DNA of 64,000 nt from Mesostigma viride (lineage: Eukaryota > Streptophyta > Mesostigmatophyceae > Mesostigmatales > Mesostigmataceae), in the NCBI GenBank assembly GCA_009746045.1, contig RPFO01000065.1:6568022-6632021 (forward strand), in the 5' to 3' direction. Shown piece by piece: positions 54,511-64,000 of this stretch. Numbering within the stretch: position 1 is the first letter of the stretch; each line of letters begins with the position of its first letter. The notes beneath the pieces were generated by a model. That model was not told the origin of the DNA. It made no database searches and saw only the letters and a list, made by a program, of their open reading frames with translations. The translations under genes were made by a program, and so were the position numbers.

Positions 54511-55564
54511 CACCAAGCTAGGGGGTCACTTATGGGGCGCAAAAACTAACTGCATAGAGTAGCAAGTACATTCAAGAAGCAGCGCACACACTTGGAGCTC
54601 AGCGCTATAGATTTATAATGGCTGAACTAACAACTGGCCCATGGCACTGGCCTGAAATCAGTGCTTGCTTTACTTCATTACTTACATTAATTACAGAAAA
54701 TGTGTGTCTAGATTACAGTAGTAGTTGTCTCAGTTAACATAGGGCTCAATGGAAACCACAGAACCCTGTCCTTTTTGCCCCATACGTTTGTCCGCATACC
54801 CTGCAGTAAAGCCTACTGCCGAAAAGCAGTTGTACTCTCAATGACTGTGAACATAGACCAGCCCAGCTGCAAACGACGTCACCTGTAAACGAAACCAGAA
54901 CAAAGCCCGGAAAGGAGAACTTTTGCGGATGACTGTTGGTGTAAGTTGGCGATGCCCTAGGATCCGGAGGCGTCCGTCCTATAGTCAGCGAAAGTTGGTG
55001 CGAGAGGTCCCCAGTTCGATTCCGGTCGGATTCATTTGCAGATCGCGTTTTTCCGCGTTTTCCGCGGACCGGCACTGAACGCAAATGGTTTTCACCTTTG
55101 CGGCGTGCCAAATCAGAAACCAGAATGGCTGTCTTGAAGGTTTGAAGTGCATGGTTACCCATTATTATTATCAAGGAGACAACCAGCGCATGATTATTAT
55201 TATCATTATCATTATTATACTACTATTACTATTATGATTGTTATCAAGGAGACAACCTACTATTACTATTATTATTGTTAGTATCGATTCTCCCTGTTTC
55301 AGTCCTGTCCCGTCCTGACATCGGGCCTTGTGCTCCAGTCCTCAGCCATAGAGACCACAGGCAGGCTGTCTCATGGACCAACACTATGCTCATAAAGTGC
55401 AAACATGTTTGGAAAGTGTGGCCTTACAACGACGATGCCGTGAACATATCCGGTTCCCAGTCCTTTTCTTGACTGCAAGCTTGACGGCACCACCCTGCTT
55501 GATGGCACCGTTCTCAGGACCTACGGGCCGAATCCGTATGTTGTCCAACCCCTTGGAACGCCGC
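54511..55564. other. Non-coding; tRNA-like SINE head near 54,970-55,035
   Basis: TCCGTCCTATAGTCAGCG (54,972) resembles an acceptor strand plus A box, and CCAGTTCGATTCCGGTCGGA (55,011-55,030) resembles a T arm plus the paired acceptor strand. The distance is too short for an anticodon arm, so it is a degenerate tRNA-derived element, not a tRNA gene. Repeat D starts (TCAAGGAGACAAC) occur twice at 55,170 and 55,239 among ATT repeats. No gene is seen. Confidence 0.4.
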
Positions 55565-56425
55565 CTACTGGCCGAGCCCGTTGCCGTTTACCTTCTCGGG
55601 CCGACGTGACGACGCGAGATACTTGGCGACATTGGGAAGCGCAGAGATTCGGGCGTGGTGCGCGACCAGGGCAGGGTACAGCTCCTTCATCTCCTTGGGA
55701 TACAGGGGGACCCTGATCAGGCAGTCCGTGAGGTGCCAGAGGCTAATGTCGGCGATGGACAGCCGCGAGCCGACGGCGAAGCCCTTGCCGCCATTGTTGC
55801 GCAGAAGAATGTTGTTCAAAAAGGAGACGTGCGCGCCCCGCACCTTCTCAAAGGCAGACTCCGGCTTCAAGTGGGTGTTGAAATAGGCCGTCTTGGCCTC
55901 GGGCGCGAGCTGGTCGGTGTAGATCATGAATATGTACTTCATGTAGATGTCCTCGATGCCGAGCAGGTACATGTCAATCAACGCGGCCTCTGCCAAGGAG
56001 TCGCCGTACAGTTTGTACTTACGGCCAAGGTGGCGCATGATGGCGCCCAACTGCGCAATAGTGATGCCTTCGTCCTCGTAGACGGGGCACTGGCCAAACG
56101 GGAAGTGCTCCGTGCCAGAAAGGCGCTTCATTTCTGGGTAATCAAGACCTGGGCCATCGGGCACACCCGTGTCTTCGTACTCAACCCCAAGCTGCTCCAA
56201 AACCAGGCGGATAGGCTCGCCTCGCCCCCGAAGTTGGAAGTAATTCAGCTTTGGCTTTGCTGCCATGGCTGTCACTGGTTGTGAATTTGCCCTCTTAGTG
56301 CTCAAGCAGAGAGATCTGGATGGCCTCGGAGAGAAACTGGGTGTGAATGTGGCGCGGCTAGTGAAGGCTCCCGAAAGCGACTGGTTCAGTGCAAAGGCGC
56401 CACAGGTCAGTGCTCCGAGGGACAT
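55565..56425 (-). CDS. Sigma-like glutathione S-transferase, probably plastid-targeted
   Basis: GSTs join glutathione to electrophiles; sigma-class members also isomerise prostaglandin-like lipids. Single exon, 286 residues from ATG 56425, stop TAG at 55,567-55,565. Residues 1-53 (MSLGALTCGAFALNQSLSGA and on) are rich in Ser, Thr and Arg with almost no acidic residue, fitting a transit peptide. A second ATG at 56266 gives MAAKPKLNYFQLRGRGEPIR with the catalytic-type Tyr after KLN. The N-terminal thioredoxin-like domain has FGQCPVYEDEGITIAQLGAI (cis-Pro), and the helical C-terminal domain has GSRLSIADISLW. The longer form is favoured because the leader is open and compositionally right, but a cytosolic short form from 56266 is possible. 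Upstream codons stay open past 56,425 with no other ATG seen. No intron, unlike the neighbours. Confidence 0.88.
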   Translation of the reverse strand: MSLGALTCGAFALNQSLSGAFTSRATFTPSFSPRPSRSLCLSTKRANSQPVTAMAAKPKLNYFQLRGRGEPIRLVLEQLGVEYEDTGVPDGPGLDYPEMKRLSGTEHFPFGQCPVYEDEGITIAQLGAIMRHLGRKYKLYGDSLAEAALIDMYLLGIEDIYMKYIFMIYTDQLAPEAKTAYFNTHLKPESAFEKVRGAHVSFLNNILLRNNGGKGFAVGSRLSIADISLWHLTDCLIRVPLYPKEMKELYPALVAHHARISALPNVAKYLASSRRPEKVNGNGLGQ

Positions 56426-56527
56426 TCGCAGGAACTTGCAAGCCTTCTCGCACTGCAGGAATGTAGGGTGCTGGGCTGCTGGCAATGTAGGGTGCGCAAT
56501 GGGGTTTTGTGCAGCGAGCGATGGCAA

Positions 56528-56954
56528 GCTAGGATGAGCGAGATGCAGGCATTTTGTGCTTGATGATTCAGGGGATGATTGCTGAAAAATCCAGATCAGG
56601 TGTCGCGTGGATGCTGCCTGGAAACTTGTCAGAATAAGAGGTCAGAATAGGTCAGAATGCCGGGAGTCAAATATTTTCGGGGAAATGGGTATATTTTATT
56701 AGCCAATTATGGACCAAAGAGGTGAGAGGGGAAATGAGTATCAGCGAATCCTAATGAAGGTGGGCACACACACGTGTGGCGGTGACAGGTGAAAGGCTAA
56801 TAGGGCGCGTTATTAGAAGGGAGTCAAATATTCCAGGTAAATAGGTGTACGTTTATTCCAAATATAGCCAGTAGTTAATCCCTGCTAAGCCTAGGGTATC
56901 AAGATGTCAGTGGCTAAAACGGAGCCTTACTAGACCACGGAAGCCACTGGACTT
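56528..56954. other. GST upstream region with family F and other repeats
   Basis: 56,685-56,750 is a family F copy in plus orientation. 56,825-56,890 shares GGTGTACGTTTATTCCAAAT and AGTTAATCCCTGCTAA with 43,820-43,880. The GST promoter should be at the left edge of this stretch. Confidence 0.5.
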
Positions 56955-57579
56955 CTAAGGGGTTGTCATTGGGCATGTGGGTAAAGATCCTGTTTTTGCC
57001 CATGAGGTCATGAAAGATCTCAAGTGGGCTGGGCTTATCCTGGTCCGTCCGCCGGCGCCAGGGTCCCAGATTTTGTTTTGTTCATTTGCAACCATCCAGT
57101 AGCGTCGCATGCCGGAGTTCCCGCCATAGGTAAATGAAGCGTGAGAGAACCCCAGCTTTGTCGAAAACTGTGCGCCTATTGAACACCACATCGTTTCGCA
57201 CCGTCCAGATTGTATATACTATACATGAATATGCTATGCTATACTATGAATACTATACATGAATATGCTATACTATGAACATGCATCATGATGTGCGGAG
57301 CCATATCCACGCTTGTTGTGAAAAGGTGAGCTCAAGGCCAGGGGTGCCAGTGATGCCAAAGATAATTGAGCGGGTAGACACCGGTATGATAGGCTCAGAT
57401 GTCCAGGCTGCCCATAAACCAATCAACCAGGTCCAAACTCCCTGGAGGTTACACCATAAAAATCGGTGTTCCACAGTTTCAGTGGGGTTGGTACATAAAC
57501 AAGTAGCAGGGTGGTGAAATCGCCGGTGAAGGATCCCCCCTACCCCGATGGACCGGTGCATCAAGAGGTGTTCAACAGG
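56955..57579 (-). pseudogene. LINE C-terminal remnant with zf-RVT-like motif
   Basis: On the minus strand 57,564-57,286 encodes GILHRRFHHPATCLCTNPTE, TVEHRFLWCNLQGVWTWL: the C, C, H, C pattern with EHRFLWC is the zinc-binding domain found after reverse transcriptase in plant-type LINEs. The same element continues at 57,191-56,955 with GMRRYWMVANEQNKIW after a frame break. The upstream part is cut exactly where the palindrome at 57,580 begins. It differs from LINE-A and LINE-B. Confidence 0.65.
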
Positions 57580-58877
57580 ACCTACCTAGAATATACCCAT
57601 TTCTATCACACCGACTACCCTCAGTGGGTCACCAGCTGGTCGATACGTGGTACCCGGCCTCTTACAGGTAACCTAACGATATTCTTATTGGTTAATAAAA
57701 TATACCCATTTACCAGAAAAAATAAATATAGTACCCATTTCCCCGAGAAAATAAATGGGCCCCGTCCAGGCTCCTCCAGATTACATGCTGCCGGCGTTGC
57801 ATTGCCCTGGGAAGCGGGAATTGGGCAACACAGCATAATATATGTACGGTAAGAATTATGCTGGTCATGTCCGGCGTGGGACTCCACAACAACATTTTAC
57901 TGTACAACAACAACAGCAACACAACAGGTTACTGAAGTTACCTAGTCCACGATCCCCAGGCGCAGACGGCAGAGCTGCCGCCGACTGACGTTTCCGAAAA
58001 GAGGCTTTCATAACGAGCATTAGTGTAGTATCATCCAATCACTCGTCCTTGGAAACTCTCGGAGGCCACCTTTCTCCACTTTAATATTTGACTTTCCAGA
58101 CGCTGCTATTATTTGGCTACATGTGGGATCAACTCGCCTGGACATGTTGTCATTGGATCCAGTGGAATTTGGCTGGGTGCTAAATCAGGGTGACAGCAGA
58201 ATTGTACAGTACAACTGTAAAAGGCCTTTACGAGTACACGGCAGACTGAGTGGGGCTACACAATGCTCCGGCATAAAAACCATCAATTCCACCCCGGACG
58301 GACACGCTGGGGCGCTACTGAGTGGCCTGGCCACACCTGGGTCCGCAACATCACCCTCGCCGTTGACCACCCGTTGATTGATCGCCGCGCGACCGACGTA
58401 CAACTGTTTCCAAGGACGAGTGATTGGATGATACTACACTAATGCTCGTTATGAAAGCCTCTTTTCGGAAACGTCAGTCGGCGGCAGCTCTGCCGTCTGC
58501 GCCTGGGGATCGTGGACTAGGTAACTTCAGTAACCTGTTGTGTTGCTGTTGTTGTTGTACAGTAAAATGTTGTTGTGGAGTCCCACGCCGGACATGACCA
58601 GCATAATTCTTACCGTACATATATTATGCTGTGTTGCCCAATTCCCGCTTCCCAGGGCAATGCAACGCCGGCAGCATGTAATCTGGAGGAGCCTGGACGG
58701 GGCCCATTTATTTTCTCGGGGAAATGGGTACTATATTTATTTTTTCTGGTAAATGGGTATATTTTATTAACCAATAAGAATATCGTTAGGTTACCTGTAA
58801 GAGGTACCACGTATCGACCAGCTGGTGACCCACTGAGGGTAGTCGGTGTGATAGAAATGGGTATATTCTAGGTAGGT
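57580..58877. mobile_element. Long near-perfect inverted repeat (foldback element)
   Basis: The left arm 57,580-58,056 (477 bp) and right arm 58,406-58,877 (472 bp) are reverse complements; by eye the only difference is a 5-bp CCGGC insertion in the left arm near 57,655. The outer ends read ACCTACCTAGAATATACCCA on each strand. The unique centre is 58,057-58,405 (349 bp) without a convincing gene. Each arm contains a family F segment. No target duplication is obvious. It may be a foldback transposon or a recent inverted duplication; an assembly artefact is also possible. Confidence 0.85.
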
Positions 58878-58892
58878 ATTTATTATCCAATA

Positions 58893-59050
58893 ATTTCCGG
58901 GTAAATGGGTATTTTTTATTACCAATGGGAATATCGTTAGGTAAAGGGGTATTTATTATCGAACTATACTGTAGACCAGAGAGGTGAAATGGGAAATGAG
59001 TATCCTAAATGGATTATGGAGCCCATTTACCCTTGTATATTTTCATAGGT
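58893..59050 (+). repeat. Family F copies
   Basis: GGGTAAATGGGTATTTTTTA, CCAATGGGAATATCGTTAGG and GAGGTGAAATGGGAAATGAG repeat the order seen at 58,745-58,800 and 56,685-56,750. Confidence 0.7.
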
Positions 59051-59059
59051 GCGTTATTA

Positions 59060-59105
59060 TGTCAAGCAGACAACCAGCGCAGGCCAGAAAGCGGGAGAAT
59101 CTTCG
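59060..59105 (+). repeat. Repeat D start
   Basis: GTCAAGCAGACAACCAGCGC then AGGCCAGAAAGCGGGAGAATC: the first 45 bp of Repeat D only. Confidence 0.7.
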
Positions 59106-59648
59106 TTTGCAAGCAGCTACAGCGTTCGCTAGCATTAAGAGGGTGGTGAATCCGGACCTGGGTAACCTGGGTAACGTACGTATTTACCGGTAATGCAAGC
59201 TGCAGTGCCCGCCTCAACGGGCCACGGCCTTGCCACGCTGTCAGGCTGTCACCGCCCGTGACTAGCGACGTGATAGAAATCATGGCTGGCCGGAATGGGC
59301 ATCGGACATAAACTGGAGTACAGCAGCGGTTGGCAGCGTGGGTGTATTCTGGACCGACATGGTAGGTAGGCAATGCGCGAGCCCAGAAAACGACGACAAT
59401 TGCTGCAATTGCTGTATATGTTACTCCAATCGTCTTCTCTAGTTAACCTATCGGGGCCGGCTCGAGGATCTTGGGATGCAACCCACGCCAGGCGGATAAT
59501 CATGATCTCCATGCCAGTACCTGTAACCCCGTCGCTCTGTATCTAACTCCTGTGTATGATTATGTATGGATTTGCAGCCTGCGTTTACACATGGAGATAA
59601 GTACCTGAAATTATTCGGCACGGAAACAGTTGGGATTAGGATTTCATC
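59106..59648. promoter_or_regulatory. Upstream region of the Rab21-like gene
   Basis: No coding support and no recognisable promoter word. It should contain the promoter and 5' UTR of the gene that starts at 59,649. Confidence 0.4.
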
Positions 59649-62401
59649 ATGCCGACTGTCCTGAAAATAGTTCTTCTTGGCGAAGGTGAGTTGAAGCTTT
59701 ATTTGTTTTCCCAGTCCCTTTCCCTCGTGATGTTTAATCTGATGACGAGAAGCTCATTTGCAAGTGATTGTGAATCCGTTGAGGCTTAATCCTAAAAAAA
59801 TGGTATCCTTGTCGGTCATGTATGTTTTCGTGGAACCCTGGGCCAGGTCGTGTGGGGAAGACGTCTCTTCTTGTTCGCTATGTACATAATCAATTTAATG
59901 AAGCTCAGCCAGCCACGTGTCAAGCTTCTTATTTGACGAAGCGGTTGGAGGTCGACGGAGACGTCGTGACGCTAGCCTTATGGGTACGGCAGGACCTCAA
60001 TTCGCTGTACCGTGTTTTCGGTTGTCCAGTAAGGTGGACCAAGCCGGTGTGGCTCCTTGACAGCCTGGTGGGTCGTGCACCTCCCCGGCCATCTCTCTTA
60101 TGAAGGATCAGAACGCACAAACAAGTCCGTTTGGTTGTCAGCTCATATACACGCACCCATCACAGTCTGCCCCGCGTGTCCCCCCTGCTTCTGCCCACGT
60201 AACATCCCAGAATTATTCACATTACCATTTCTTTCCTTGCGTGACCAGTAATTACATACATTACCATTTACCTTGTTTACATGACCATTTCCCTTGTGAC
60301 GATACCACTTACATCGTTTGCATGGCCATTCGCCTTGTTTACAAGACCATTTACAATAGGTACATGACTCTTTGTTTACCTTGTTTGCGTAGCCATGTGC
60401 ATTGTTTGCATGACCATTTCCGTGAATGGTCGCAAGCCCAAGCAGCAGGGCCTGGTAGTGACGTATGCACCGAACATCCGGGTCCTGGTGGTGGCGTGGG
60501 CACCGAACATGCGGGGCCTGGTGGTGGCGTGGGCACCGCACATGGGTGCATGTCGCAGGGCCAATCCATGCAGCCAGTGACCACGCGTTGATGTGTCGTG
60601 CTCCCATTGGTTCTGGGCTCCTAGTACATCAGAACCCAACCAGTTATAGGGGACCTGCCGCTAGGCTGATAAGGGCTAGCCCTCTTAGAGGGGGGCGGGT
60701 TCCTAAGTCCTAGCTTGCGGGGCGGTCATCCGCTGAGGTACCTAGTTCACGGATGACAAATGGGTAGTGGCACTCAGGATGATTGATGCGCACACTCCTG
60801 GCAATGAGCTGGTAGTGGCACTCAAGGATGATCGATGCGCACACTCCTTGCAATGAGCTGGTAGTGGCACTCAAGGATGATCGATGCGCACACTCCTGGC
60901 AATGAGCTGGTAGTGGCACTCAAGGATGATCGATGCGCACACTCCTGGCAATGAGCTGGTAGTGGCACGCGGGATTTTGGATGGATATGCTACTAGTAAA
61001 GCGGTTGGGTTCGCGACGCCTCGTAAAGTTGGGGCAACGATCGGGTATGGAAGGAACGGTGAATCAAGGATGGACACTGACACAGTGTAGACACCGAAGC
61101 GGTGGGTTAGCCACGGGTGACCGTTCCCAACCGCCTTGCTGGCCCTGTGGGGGGGGTTCAGCTCTTGCCCGGAAAGGGATAGTCTGTCCTCGGCCCGAGG
61201 CCTTGCCCTGGCTTGCACCCCTCTGCTCTGCCTGTGTGTGTTGATGGGGGACGGGGGGACGGGGGACGGGGGACGGGGGACGGGGGGACGGGGGACGGAG
61301 GGACGGGGGACGGGGGGACGGGGGGACGGGGGACGGGGGGGGACGGGGGGACGGGGGACGGGGGACGGGGGACGGGGGACGGGGACGGGGGGACGGGGGG
61401 GGGACGGGGGACGGGACGGGGGACGGGGACGGGGGGACGGGGGACGGGGGGACGGGGGACGGGGGATGGGACGGGGGGGGGCATGGGGGACGGGGGACGG
61501 GGGACGGGACGGGGGACGGGGGACGGGGGGGCGGGGACGGGGGACGGGGGGACGGGGGACGGGGGATGGGGACGGGGGGACGGGGGGACGGGGACGGGGG
61601 GGACGGGGGGACGGGGGGGGGGGGGGGGGGGGGGGGGGAATGAGGGGATCGGGAGTACGGGGAAGGGGGCGGGGGGGGGGGGTTTATGCAAGTACTTTGT
61701 TAAAAATATTATTGTGCTGGAATGTGGAGTTTTTTGGATTTGAGAATGTGTGGGGCACGTGAAAATGTGTGGATTCGTGGACATGCGACTGTGCTGACAT
61801 GAGGTGGTGCTGTGTGGGCCATCCAGCGGCACATCCAAGATGACTATTACTGCTACCGCTACATGACCACTACAATGATATAGTAAAACAACTACTGTTA
61901 CTATTATCATTAGACAATATCCGGCAAAAAGAAATAAGATCGTTCCCTATCTTGGGGATGGTGCTGGGCTAGAGGCCGGGCGGGCTGCGCTGGAGGCAAG
62001 GGGACAGTGACGGGTGAGGGCGAGGGTGCACTATGTGTGTACATGTGTGGGTGGGTGTGCGTCTGGATGTGTCTGCATCATGTGTGTGTGCGTATGCGTA
62101 CATGTTGTGCGTGTATGTGTGTGTGTGCGTGTGTGCGCTCTTGTCCATACTCATGCGTGCACGTGCACGTGCACCTGTGGGGCTGCAGGCGCATTTGCAT
62201 GCCTGTGTGTGCAACTGCGTGCTTAGGACCTACCTGCCGTCGGCATGCGGTCACCTTTTCTTACGCGCGTTCCTGGGCCTCTCTGCGTTTCCTATATCCA
62301 TGGGGCCTTTGCCGCCCAACCCGGCGCTTCCACGAAGCAGGACACGGCGGGCCAGGAACGGTTCCACGCGCTGGGGCCCATCTACTACCGTGATGCCGAC
62401 G
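59649..62401 (+). CDS. Rab21-like small GTPase, first three exons
   Basis: Rab21-type GTPases control early endosome traffic and integrin-type cargo in other eukaryotes. Exon 1 59649-59685 (MPTVLKIVLLGE, phase 1), exon 2 59847-59983 (GRVGKTSLLVRYVHNQFNEA, then QASYLTKRLEVDGDVV, TLALW) and exon 3 62341-62401 (DTAGQERFHALGPIYYRDAD). The joined sequence gives the P-loop GEGRVGKTS, the effector region with QASYLTK, typical of the Rab21 branch, and the G3 motif DTAGQE. Donors are GTGAGT, GTACGG and GTTCGT; acceptors are GGCCAG and GAAGCAG. The NKxD and SAK motifs and the prenylated C-terminus are not found before 64,000, so the gene runs off the window. The 2.4-kb intron 2 carries four tandem repeats. 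Family assignment is strong, ortholog name less so. Confidence 0.88.
60225..60425. repeat. Degenerate 25-35 bp repeats (CCTTGTTTACATGACCATTT)
   Basis: Six or so imperfect units of TACATGACCATTT with CCTTGTTTG lie in Rab21-like intron 2. Confidence 0.7.
60447..60546. repeat. 33-bp tandem repeat, three copies
   Basis: The unit contains GGTGGTGGCGTGGGCACCGA and ACAT. As 33 is divisible by three it stays open in several frames, but it lies in an intron. Confidence 0.85.
60763..60968. repeat. 49-bp tandem repeat, four copies
   Basis: Units begin GTAGTGGCACTCAAGGATGA and end CCTGGCAATGAGCTG. Copies differ by one or two bases; the first has a one-base deletion. Located in Rab21-like intron 2. Confidence 0.92.
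61243..61685. repeat. GGGGGAC-type G-rich minisatellite
   Basis: About 440 bp of units GGGGGAC with one more or one less G, ending in a G run of more than 20 (about 61,612-61,638). The G-rich strand is the RNA-sense strand of the Rab21-like intron, so the transcript could form G-quadruplexes. Reading frames in it are artefacts. Confidence 0.95.
62020..62215. repeat. GT-rich degenerate dinucleotide tract
   Basis: TGTGTGTGCGTGT-type repeats, with GTGCACGTGCACGTGCAC at 62,157-62,175. It is near the acceptor of Rab21-like exon 3 and raises the possibility of alternating purine-pyrimidine (Z-prone) DNA. Confidence 0.85.
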
Positions 62402-63590
62402 GTTCGTCAACGTAGATGCCATGATGGATGGAATGATCGACGGTTCCTAGTGATTCTCTGTGCTGAGTACTCTTGTGCACGTGCTTGACCAGTGCGTGTG
62501 GGTCCTTAACGCCTGGCTGGTCCTCGTGTTGGTTGGTGTCCCTACATGAACCGAAATAGGAACGCGAGGTCATTTGTTTGTGCTGAGGACTCCCATGCAC
62601 GTGCTTGAACGACGCATGAGCGGGGACGTTTACCTGTTGCTTCGCGATGGCTGCGTAAGGATACCACAATGAAGTGGCTGCGTTCCACTTTCTCAGGGCC
62701 TGCTTCTTGCCCGCATGCGAGACAAATTCTGCTTACACAGGCGTAGCCCAGGAGACATGACCTCCCACGACATTGTTTATCATTCATTTTTGCCCCCAAG
62801 TGCCCTCAGAATGATGCGCACATCAAGCTCAATCAAGCTCAATCAAGCTGTATCCACCCATCAGTAGCCGTTGTCTCTCTAGAGTCTGTTTGTTGGGGTC
62901 CAGAAAGTTATCATGTAACCAGCCCTGCATTGATCGAAAGGGCCATTTGTCTATGGCTAGGCGCCTCCTGTACAGGATCCTTGGTGTGTGGTGTGTGCCA
63001 GGGAGCCCCTGGTGTCTCCCTCCCTCGCTCCCTCCCTCCCTGCCTTTACCCCCCTCTCCCTCTCCTTGTCCCTTTATCCGTGTGTCCGTGCAGAAGCGCG
63101 CCACGTGATTGGTTACAACGTGACGGGGTGTAGCATTCATTGACTTCTCGTCCTACTAAGTTGACAGTGGCAGCAATGGACAATGGCATGAGTAGGGAGA
63201 ACTACGTCATTGGCTGGATGATCGAGGCTGCGGTTGTAGCTTTCACTGTTTGGATGGTCAATGTTGCTGTCGGCTGCATGGCATGGTTGAGTAGTCGCAC
63301 ACCCACTTGGGGGATGCGGCCATCCTTTTTGTGGTCGTTGCACGCTCAGGAGGGCCGGCTTGATGTAGCTAATCATGCAGCGATGCCACATTGTGATTCT
63401 TTCATCCCGTGGATGCACAAAAGCAGTTGTTTTCTATGCATGGTGTTGATACACTTAGCTACTGTCTGCCCTTAGCCTCCCTCTCGTTTCAATGACAAGG
63501 GCCTGTCCCACCCTTGCCCATTCCTCATCCCCTCCCCCGCTCTCCCCCGCTTACTATTCCCCTAGTTTTGTCACCACCATCATGACCCAC
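62402..63590. other. Intron 3 of the Rab21-like gene or sequence beyond it
   Basis: No further Rab exon could be found. The short repeat ATCAAGCTCA occurs three times at 62,822-62,850. A 111-codon frame at 63,140-63,475 has two hydrophobic stretches but no other support. Confidence 0.35.
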
Positions 63591-63976
<386 letters not shown>

Positions 63977-64000
63977 CCTGTCTCCCCACCCCATCAGCCG

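Noticed and set aside
54970-55035. tRNA gene
   Set aside because: T-arm-like and acceptor-like parts are present, but the anticodon arm is missing and stems do not pair well; more likely a SINE head.
61158-61910. Pro-rich 250-codon frame (minus) and Gly-Arg frames (plus)
   Set aside because: Produced by the GGGGGAC array in the Rab21-like intron.

Overview
The window is nuclear DNA from an intron-bearing eukaryote. Gene models need GT-AG introns of 0.1-2.4 kb, and the proteins match eukaryotic families: TFIIS, a Rab21-type GTPase, a sigma-like glutathione S-transferase, a GH127 arabinofuranosidase and an ERICH2-like protein. GC-rich coding DNA, a Ser/Arg-rich plastid-like leader on the GST, and very heavy simple repeats suggest a protist alga with a large repetitive genome (a prasinophyte- or haptophyte-like flagellate is my guess). 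This is inference; no rRNA or organelle marker is present to confirm it.

Layout. 1-2,087: the 5' part of a GH127 gene (minus), running off the left edge, with its introns full of tandem repeats. 2,088-6,500: non-coding, with two kinds of TIR mini-element and a LINE 3' end. 6,561-17,277: a very large low-complexity gene (plus) with a glutamine tract of about 90 residues and a frame break at a 12-G run. 17,517-18,066: CCAT/CCCA arrays. 18,060-21,460: retroelement graveyard. 22,286-24,810: complete TFIIS gene (minus), divergent from a SAP-domain gene (plus, 25,649 to at least 30,668). 31,376-34,275: 2.9 kb of almost pure microsatellite. 35,176-43,735: nested LINE/SINE remains and a 175-bp tandem repeat. 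44,750-47,600: complete four-exon ERICH2-like gene (plus). 48,236-54,510: a decayed LINE, a TTAA-flanked TIR element and more LINE copies. 55,565-56,425: single-exon GST (minus). 56,955-58,877: a LINE remnant cut by a near-perfect 0.47-kb palindrome. 59,649-62,401 onward: Rab21-like gene (plus), three exons visible, the rest beyond the window. The right edge is CA, CT and CG microsatellite.

Provisional repeat names used below: LINE-A (RT element with an (AAATT)n tail), LINE-B (second RT element), SINE-C (short element with a (TTAA)n tail), Repeat D (short element starting TCAAGGAGACAACCAGCGC), family F (GTAAATGGGTATATTTTATT repeat). LINE-A, LINE-B and SINE-C all end in the same small hairpin (core CTCCCAACGGAG) just before an A/T-rich tail. 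This is the strongest sign of an organised system: autonomous LINEs and non-autonomous partners sharing a 3' recognition end. The host genes are unrelated housekeeping or unknown genes; I see no operon-like or pathway cluster.
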